Origin: Methylobacterium sp. Leaf117 | Lineage (GTDB): Bacteria > Pseudomonadota > Alphaproteobacteria > Rhizobiales > Beijerinckiaceae | Assembly: GCF_001422985.1 (NCBI RefSeq) | Contig: NZ_LMNL01000038.1 | Location: forward strand, 46,541 to 110,540 | Length of the DNA: 64,000 nt | Direction: 5' to 3' | Shown: one piece after another, positions 59,281-64,000 of the stretch | Position numbering within the stretch: position 1 is the first letter of the stretch | How the letters are laid out: each line of letters begins with the position of its first letter | Notes under the pieces: model-generated | Told to the model about the DNA's origin: nothing | The model's database searches: none | Seen by the model: the letters and a program-made list of their open reading frames with translations, nothing else | Program-made: the position numbers and the translations under genes

Positions 59281-60693
59281 ATGCGCCGTCACCGCTACGC
59301 CAAGATCGTCGCCACCGTCGGACCGGCCTCGTCCTCGCCCGAGATGCTGAAGGCCCTCTTCCTGGCCGGCGTCGATACCTTCCGCCTCAACTTCAGCCAC
59401 GGCCTCCAGGCCGACCACGCCCGGGTCCATGCCGCCATCCGCGCCCTGGAGAGCGAGGTCGGTCGACCGATCGGCATCCTGCAGGATCTACAGGGCCCCA
59501 AGATCCGTGTCGGAACCGTCCTGGGTGGCCGCCTCGACCTTATCGCCGGCGAGCGGGTGCGCTTCGTCCTGGAAGGCGCCGAGGGGGCCAAAGATGCGAT
59601 CCCACTGTATCACCCGGAGATCTTCGCCGCCGTCGTGCCCGGCCAGGACCTGCTCATCGACGACGGGCGCGTGCGGGTGCGCGTTACTGGCATCGAGGCC
59701 GCGGCAATCGAGGCCGAGGTAATCACCGCCGGCGCGATCTCGAACCGCAAGGGCGTAAACCTGCCGGGCACGCTCCTCGACGTCTCGCCGCTCACACCCA
59801 AGGACCGCGCCGATCTCGCCTTCGGCCTCGACCTCGGCGTCGATTGGGTGGCGCTCTCCTTCGTGCAGAAGCCCTCCGACGTCATCGAGGCGCGCGGGTT
59901 GATCGGGGACCGGGCCGGCATCATGACCAAGGTCGAGAAGCCCCAGGCCCTGGAGCGCATCGACGACATCATCCGCCTGTCCGACGCCGTGATGGTGGCG
60001 CGCGGCGACCTCGGGGTCGAGATCCCGCACGAGGACGTACCCGGGCGGCAGAAGGAGCTGATCCGCGCCTGCCGGCTCGCGGTGAAGCCCGTGGTGGTGG
60101 CGACCCAAATGCTCGATTCGATGGTCTCGGCCCCGACACCGACCCGCGCCGAGGCCTCGGATGTGGCCACCGCCATCTACGACGGGGCGGACGCGGTGAT
60201 GCTGTCGGCCGAATCCGCCACGGGGCAGTACCCGGTCGAGACGGTGGCGATGATGGATCGCATCATCCGTAGCGTGGAAGGCCACAAGCTCTACCGCTCG
60301 ATCATCGCGGCCACCAGCCCCGGCGAGGAGGAGACGCCGCCCCACGCGGTCGCGACGGCCACAGCCACGCTCGCCGAGGCCGTCCACGCCACCGCGATCG
60401 TCACCTACACCGCGAGCGGCACGACGGCTGCCCGCGTTGCGCGCAAGCGTCCCGCGGTGCCGATCCTGGCTCTGACGCCGAACCTCGATACCTCGCGCCG
60501 CCTCTGCCTGCTCTGGGGAGCCCACAGCGTGCACACCGACGACGTCGACTCATACGAGGAGATGACGGCCAAGGCCTGCCGTCACGCTCGGGAGGAGGGC
60601 TTTGCCAAGCCCAACGACGCGATTGTCACGGCGGCCGGCATTCCGTTCCATACAACCGGCAACACCAACAACATCCGGCTGATCCAGATCTAA
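59281..60693 (+). CDS. pyk: pyruvate kinase
   Basis: A 470-residue enzyme converting phosphoenolpyruvate and ADP to pyruvate and ATP. Motifs: KIVATVGPASSSPEML, FRLNFSHG, DLQGPKIRVG, the active-site MTKVEKPQALERID with the catalytic Lys/Glu, GDLGVEIPHEDVPGRQK, and ATQMLDSMVSAPTPTRAEASDVA. It corresponds to ttuE of the Agrobacterium ttu operon and would finish conversion of glycerate to pyruvate. Last gene of the operon; ends 95 bases from the convergent SDR. Confidence 0.95.
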   Translation: MRRHRYAKIVATVGPASSSPEMLKALFLAGVDTFRLNFSHGLQADHARVHAAIRALESEVGRPIGILQDLQGPKIRVGTVLGGRLDLIAGERVRFVLEGAEGAKDAIPLYHPEIFAAVVPGQDLLIDDGRVRVRVTGIEAAAIEAEVITAGAISNRKGVNLPGTLLDVSPLTPKDRADLAFGLDLGVDWVALSFVQKPSDVIEARGLIGDRAGIMTKVEKPQALERIDDIIRLSDAVMVARGDLGVEIPHEDVPGRQKELIRACRLAVKPVVVATQMLDSMVSAPTPTRAEASDVATAIYDGADAVMLSAESATGQYPVETVAMMDRIIRSVEGHKLYRSIIAATSPGEEETPPHAVATATATLAEAVHATAIVTYTASGTTAARVARKRPAVPILALTPNLDTSRRLCLLWGAHSVHTDDVDSYEEMTAKACRHAREEGFAKPNDAIVTAAGIPFHTTGNTNNIRLIQI

Positions 60694-60788
60694 ACCGAGT
60701 TCCGGTGCATGACGCCTATCGATCTTGCAGATCACGCGTTTTTCGAGATCGCGCTTGTTGATCAGGCCCCGACACCGCGGCGCGAGCG

Positions 60789-61544
60789 CTACGTAAGGTT
60801 TAAACCTCCATCCGAGAGAAGAATCTCCCCGGTGAGGTAGTCCGACGCCACCAGCAATGCGACGGCCTGGGCGATGTCTTCCGGCTTAGCAGCCCGGCGC
60901 ATGGGCGACCGCTCCCGCCAAAGCGCCTGGGCTGCAGTCCAATTGGCTGTCAAGGGTGTATCGACCAACCCGGGAGCGACGGCATTCACCCGAATGTCCG
61001 GAGCCAACGATACGGCGAGCAGCCGGGTCATGTGGTTCAACGCTGCCTTCGATGCAGCATAGGGGATCGATGCACCCTTGGGTCTAACCCCGGCGTGCGA
61101 ACTGACGTTGACGACACAGGCTGGACGACCTCGCCGCGCGGCGTCCCGCAATGCGGTCTCGGCTTCCGCCACGAGGCGGAACGGCGCCACCACGTTGACC
61201 TCGTGCAACGCGTGCCAGACGGCCGGCGAGGCGGCCTTGAGATCGGCGTGAGGGATGACCTGGCTGATCCCGGCATTGTTGACCAAGACATCAAGGCGGC
61301 CCCACCGGGCGATGGCGTGCTGCACTAGCCGGACCCTGTTGGCGTCATCGGCGAGATCGGCCTGGATGTATGCGGCCTTCCCGAGTTCGGCGGCTAGAGC
61401 GTGTCCCGCCTCCGCGGAACTGCGCGAGTGCAACACGACCGCGTAGCCATCGCTGGACAACCGACGAGCTATTGCCGCCCCAATGCCGGACGTGGACCCG
61501 GTCACGAGGGCGACGGGCGGCTCATCATCGGGGACTTTGCTCAA
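60789..61544 (-). CDS. classical short-chain dehydrogenase/reductase
   Basis: A 251-residue NAD(P)-dependent SDR: ALVTGSTSGIGAAIARRL, NNAG, Ser in VNVSSHAG, and YAASK for the catalytic Tyr/Lys, ending LLSDGGLNLT. Typical length. The start is a TTG at 61544 with a strong GGAGGA site 6 bases upstream; no ATG fits. Substrate unknown. It is next to the tartrate operon but on the other strand, so a link is not certain. Confidence 0.92.
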   Translation of the reverse strand: MSKVPDDEPPVALVTGSTSGIGAAIARRLSSDGYAVVLHSRSSAEAGHALAAELGKAAYIQADLADDANRVRLVQHAIARWGRLDVLVNNAGISQVIPHADLKAASPAVWHALHEVNVVAPFRLVAEAETALRDAARRGRPACVVNVSSHAGVRPKGASIPYAASKAALNHMTRLLAVSLAPDIRVNAVAPGLVDTPLTANWTAAQALWRERSPMRRAAKPEDIAQAVALLVASDYLTGEILLSDGGLNLT

Positions 61545-62061
61545 GGACTATCCTCCATTCTGCGGCCATACGGACTCAGACCCGATGGCGAACGCGCGAT
61601 GGCCGAAATAGCTCGACGCGCGGCGCCGTGGTTGGCATCAGATGCCGGAAGTATCGCGCCCGGAGTCGAACGTTGAGGGTCGCGACTTCGGGTCGTAAGC
61701 AGTCCTGGCAACTAGGTCCGCTTCGCTGCATATGCCGTCCGGAAGCGGACGGGCAGAAAACCTGAAGAGTTTCGGGCGCCGTCAGGCGTACGAAAGTCGT
61801 GGAAGAACGAACCCGCGGGATGGCGGGCGCAGAGCTATGGGGATTTTGGGAGACCGTGGTCCCCAGCGAGGGACGGAAGGCGCGTGAACACCGCCGCCTG
61901 GGTTCCTGAGCGCTCCTGGATTGCTCGGTCTCCGGTGTTTGGCGGAGCGCGACAGGGTCGGGCGACAGCGTTTGTGAAGACCATTCGGGCGTTCGGCACG
62001 CGGAGAGGCGTGCCCCGAGATGCGCCTCCTCGGATGTGTGGTGGTGCCAGGCCATGCCGGG
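61545..62061. other. non-coding stretch before the IS91-type element
   Basis: 517 bases between the SDR start and the transposase stop. All frames look like shadows. A GACC-GT-GGTC dyad near 61835-61870 might belong to the replication origin end of the IS91 element, but I could not place its terminus. Confidence 0.4.
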
Positions 62062-63272
62062 TCATGGCGTACACGCCCGGTTCGGCGCGGGGCTGAACGG
62101 CGGCCCACGCGGCTGGTACCAGCCTGCGAAGGAGCCGACAGTTCTCATGGGACCGCCGCAGCGGGGGCAAGGCGGTCGAGCGTCGGTCGCAGCGTCTCGG
62201 GTGTCCGGTTCAGGGTCGGTGGATCGCGGCGGGGCCGGTGTGCCGAGGATCGTGCGGATGTGGGCCAGACCAGCCTTCCGGTTCGAGCCGGCGAGGAAGC
62301 CGTAGTGCCGGATGCGGTGGAAGCCGCGCGGCAGGACATGGAGGAGGAAGCGCCGGATGAACTCCGTGGCGGACAGGGTCATGACCCGCGCCTGCCCGCC
62401 CTCGGTGCGGCGGTAGTCCTTGACGCGGAAGCTGACGTTTTCCCCGTCGAAGGCAAGGATGCGCCGGCTGGAGATGGCCACGCGGTGGGTGTAGCGCGAC
62501 AGATAGGCGAGCACGGCCTTCGGTCCGGCGAAGGGCGGCTTGGCGTAGACGACCCAGCGCTTACCGCGCACCGGGGCGAGCGCGCGGACGAAGGCCTTGG
62601 CGTCGGAGAGCGGGGCCAGGGTGCCGAAGAAACCGAGCATCCCGGCCTCGTGGAGGGCGGCGAGCCCTTCGAGGAACAGGCGGCGGAACAGCATGCCCAG
62701 CACCCGCACCGGCAGGAGGAAGGCAGGGCGTGACGCGACCCAGCGGGTCCCGTCCGGCGAGAGGCCGCCGCCGGGCACGATCATGTGGAGATGGGGATGG
62801 TGGGTCATGGCCGAGCCCCAGGTGTGGAGCACGGCGGTGAAGCCGATGCGGGCACCGAGGTGCTTCGGGTCGGCGGCGATCCTTAGTCAGGGTCGCGCTC
62901 GCGGCCCGGAACAGCAGATCGTAGACGGCGGCCTTGTTCTGGAAGGCGATGGCAGCGATCTCGGCGGGCAGGGTAAAGACGACATGGAAGTAGCCGACCG
63001 GGAGAAGGTCGGCCTCGCGCGCGGCGAGCCAGTCGCGCGCCGCCGCGCCCTGGCAGCGTGGGCAGTGCCGGTTGCGGCAGGAGTTGTAGACGACGCGCAG
63101 GTGGCCGCACGCGTCGCAGCCCTCGACATGCCCGCCGAGGCTGGCCGTGCGGCACTGCTCGATCGCCGCCATCACCTTCAGCGCGGCCAGGTCCAGGTGC
63201 CCGGCGCCAGCGGCGCGATAGGCGGGACCGGCGGCACGAAAGACGTCGGCCAGCTCGATCGCGGCGGGCATC
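62062..63272 (-). pseudogene. IS91-family transposase, frameshifted
   Basis: Minus-strand transposase in two frames. The N-terminal part has the zinc-binding HVEGCDACGHLRVVYNSCRNRHCPRCQG region and VGYFHVVFTLPAEI; after SATLTK it shifts near 62883-62885 and continues in another frame with HTWGSAMTHHPHLHMIVPGGG, YAKPPFAG...LAYLSRYTHRVAIS (with the replication-type Tyr) and CPRCGGPM. One additional A (ACTAAGGATC) explains the shift. Either a real inactivation or a sequence error. Confidence 0.8.
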
Positions 63273-64000
63273 GCCTCAACCCGGTGCGGGTCCCTCCCCA
63301 TGACAGGGCGAGCCTGTCGAGGGGGCTCGTCACGGCCCGCACCGTCCGCGTGGCGACCTTGGCGTAGAGCGCCGTCGTGTCGAGCCGGGCGTGTCCCAGC
63401 AGCACCTGGATGACGCGGATATCGACGCCGTCCTCCAGGAGATGGGTGGCGAAGGAGTGGCGCAGGGTATGGGGACCGACGCGCTTGGGAATCCCGGCCG
63501 ACCGGGCCGCCTCCACCACGATGCGGTGAAGCTGGCGCGTGCTGATCGACCGGGCCCAGTCCTGTCCGGGAAACAGCCAACCCTCGCGATGCAGGACGCC
63601 CTGCCGGTGTCCCTCGATCCACCAGCGCCGCAGGAGGACCAGGAGATCGGTGGACAGCATCGCGTTGCGGTTGCGGCCGCCTTTGCCGCGCTCGACCCGC
63701 AGGAGCATGCGCGTCGAATCGACGTCCGCGATCTTGAGCGCCGCGACTTCGGCCACCCGCCGTCCCGCGCCGTAGGCGACCGACAGGGCCGCCAGATGCT
63801 TGAGGCAGACCGTGGCGCCGAGCAGCCGCCCCACCTCCTCGGCGCTCAGGACGTCGGGCAGCGGGCGCGGATGGTTGAGGCGGACCAGCCTGCGAGCGAG
63901 GTCGGGCCGCTCGATCGTATGGACGAAGAAGAACCGCAGGGCCGAGACGATGGCATTCATCGTCGGCACCCCGAGGCCGACCTCCTGCTGCGCGATCTGG
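63178..64000 (-). CDS. tyrosine recombinase, 5' end beyond window
   Basis: Minus-strand integrase, open to the right edge, at least 274 residues. Catalytic positions readable: Arg in YGAGRRVAEVAALK, Lys in RVERGKGGRNR, HTLRHSFATHLL, LLGHARLDTT and Tyr in TTALYAKV. The N-terminal residues at the edge (QQEVGLGVPTMNAIVSALRFFFVHT) belong to the core-binding domain. It overlaps the start of the IS91 transposase by 95 bases, as in IS91 relatives that carry their own recombinase. Confidence 0.88.
   Translation of the reverse strand, partial: QIAQQEVGLGVPTMNAIVSALRFFFVHTIERPDLARRLVRLNHPRPLPDVLSAEEVGRLLGATVCLKHLAALSVAYGAGRRVAEVAALKIADVDSTRMLLRVERGKGGRNRNAMLSTDLLVLLRRWWIEGHRQGVLHREGWLFPGQDWARSISTRQLHRIVVEAARSAGIPKRVGPHTLRHSFATHLLEDGVDIRVIQVLLGHARLDTTALYAKVATRTVRAVTSPLDRLALSWGGTRTGLRRCPPRSSWPTSFVPPVPPIAPLAPGTWTWPR

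Larger units (their letters stand above)
62062..64000 (-). mobile_element. IS91-like element, right part beyond window
   Basis: Transposase plus tyrosine recombinase in the same direction and overlapping. Ends not located. IS91-type elements move by rolling-circle replication and do not make target duplications, so ends must be found by comparison. Confidence 0.65.

Noticed and set aside
61576..62055. 159-codon minus-strand frame before the IS91 element
   Set aside because: Ser/Arg/Pro-rich with no domain pattern; parallel frames on both strands look equally random.
1..64000. tRNA genes, rRNA genes and CRISPR arrays
   Set aside because: Looked for T-loop sequences, rRNA-like stretches and regularly spaced repeats by eye; none found. 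A covariance-model search would be decisive.

Overview
The window is GC-rich DNA from an alphaproteobacterium, most likely of the Methylobacterium/Methylorubrum group. That placement is an inference from codon use, gene content and protein style; no rRNA or other marker gene is present. The layout is accessory in character: many short operons, each with its own local regulator, and insertion-sequence material at 43.4-44.2 kb and from 62.1 kb to the right edge. No tRNA, rRNA or CRISPR array was seen.

Region by region. 0-5 kb: a nitric-oxide defence block on the minus strand (flavohemoglobin, a PAS protein and a 5-formyltetrahydrofolate cyclo-ligase relative cut by the left edge). It is divergent from an NsrR-type repressor, with two matched operator-like repeats between them, followed by an HPP/CBS membrane protein. 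4.7-7.5 kb: a MarR regulator divergent from a CLC anion transporter with altered filter residues, around a perfect palindrome. 7.7-16.8 kb: an OFA-type MFS transporter, a cupin, a DoxX-like protein, a GMC oxidoreductase, a GH15 hydrolase, a beta-carbonic anhydrase and an SMP-30 lactonase. 17-27.5 kb: one long tightly packed plus-strand operon encoding a TPP enzyme, an enolase-superfamily protein, an undescribed multi-span membrane protein with internal duplication and repeated histidines, gluconate-dehydrogenase-type subunits (subunit 3 and a GMC flavoprotein) and a bo3-type quinol oxidase (cyoABCD). This reads as a dehydrogenase-to-quinone-to-oxygen module.

27.5-42 kb: an SDR, a YdeP-type molybdopterin oxidoreductase, PRC-barrel and other small exported proteins, a NarL-type two-component pair, a divergent Cax-family cation exchanger and a small cytochrome c. 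42-47 kb: a Crp/Fnr regulator, a broken IS1380 transposase, an ArsR-SRPBCC pair and a sodium:solute symporter with a small partner. 47.5-54.5 kb: a group-41 (SigJ-like) ECF sigma factor. Sequences matching the published ECF41 promoter form (TGTCACA, 16-17 bases, CGTC) lie in front of the sigma operon, a neighbouring NmrA-like reductase operon and a metallo-beta-lactamase-fold hydrolase, with a near match in front of a hybrid histidine kinase. This suggests a compact local regulon. 54.7-60.7 kb: a tartrate-utilisation operon (MFS, ttuC, ttuD, pyruvate kinase) under a divergent GntR/FCD regulator. 60.8 kb to the end: an SDR, then an IS91-type element with a frameshifted transposase and a tyrosine recombinase that runs off the right edge.

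The strongest candidates for something new are the duplicated histidine-bearing membrane protein inside the dehydrogenase/quinol-oxidase operon (19891-21015) and the multi-promoter ECF41 regulon (48.0-54.5 kb).
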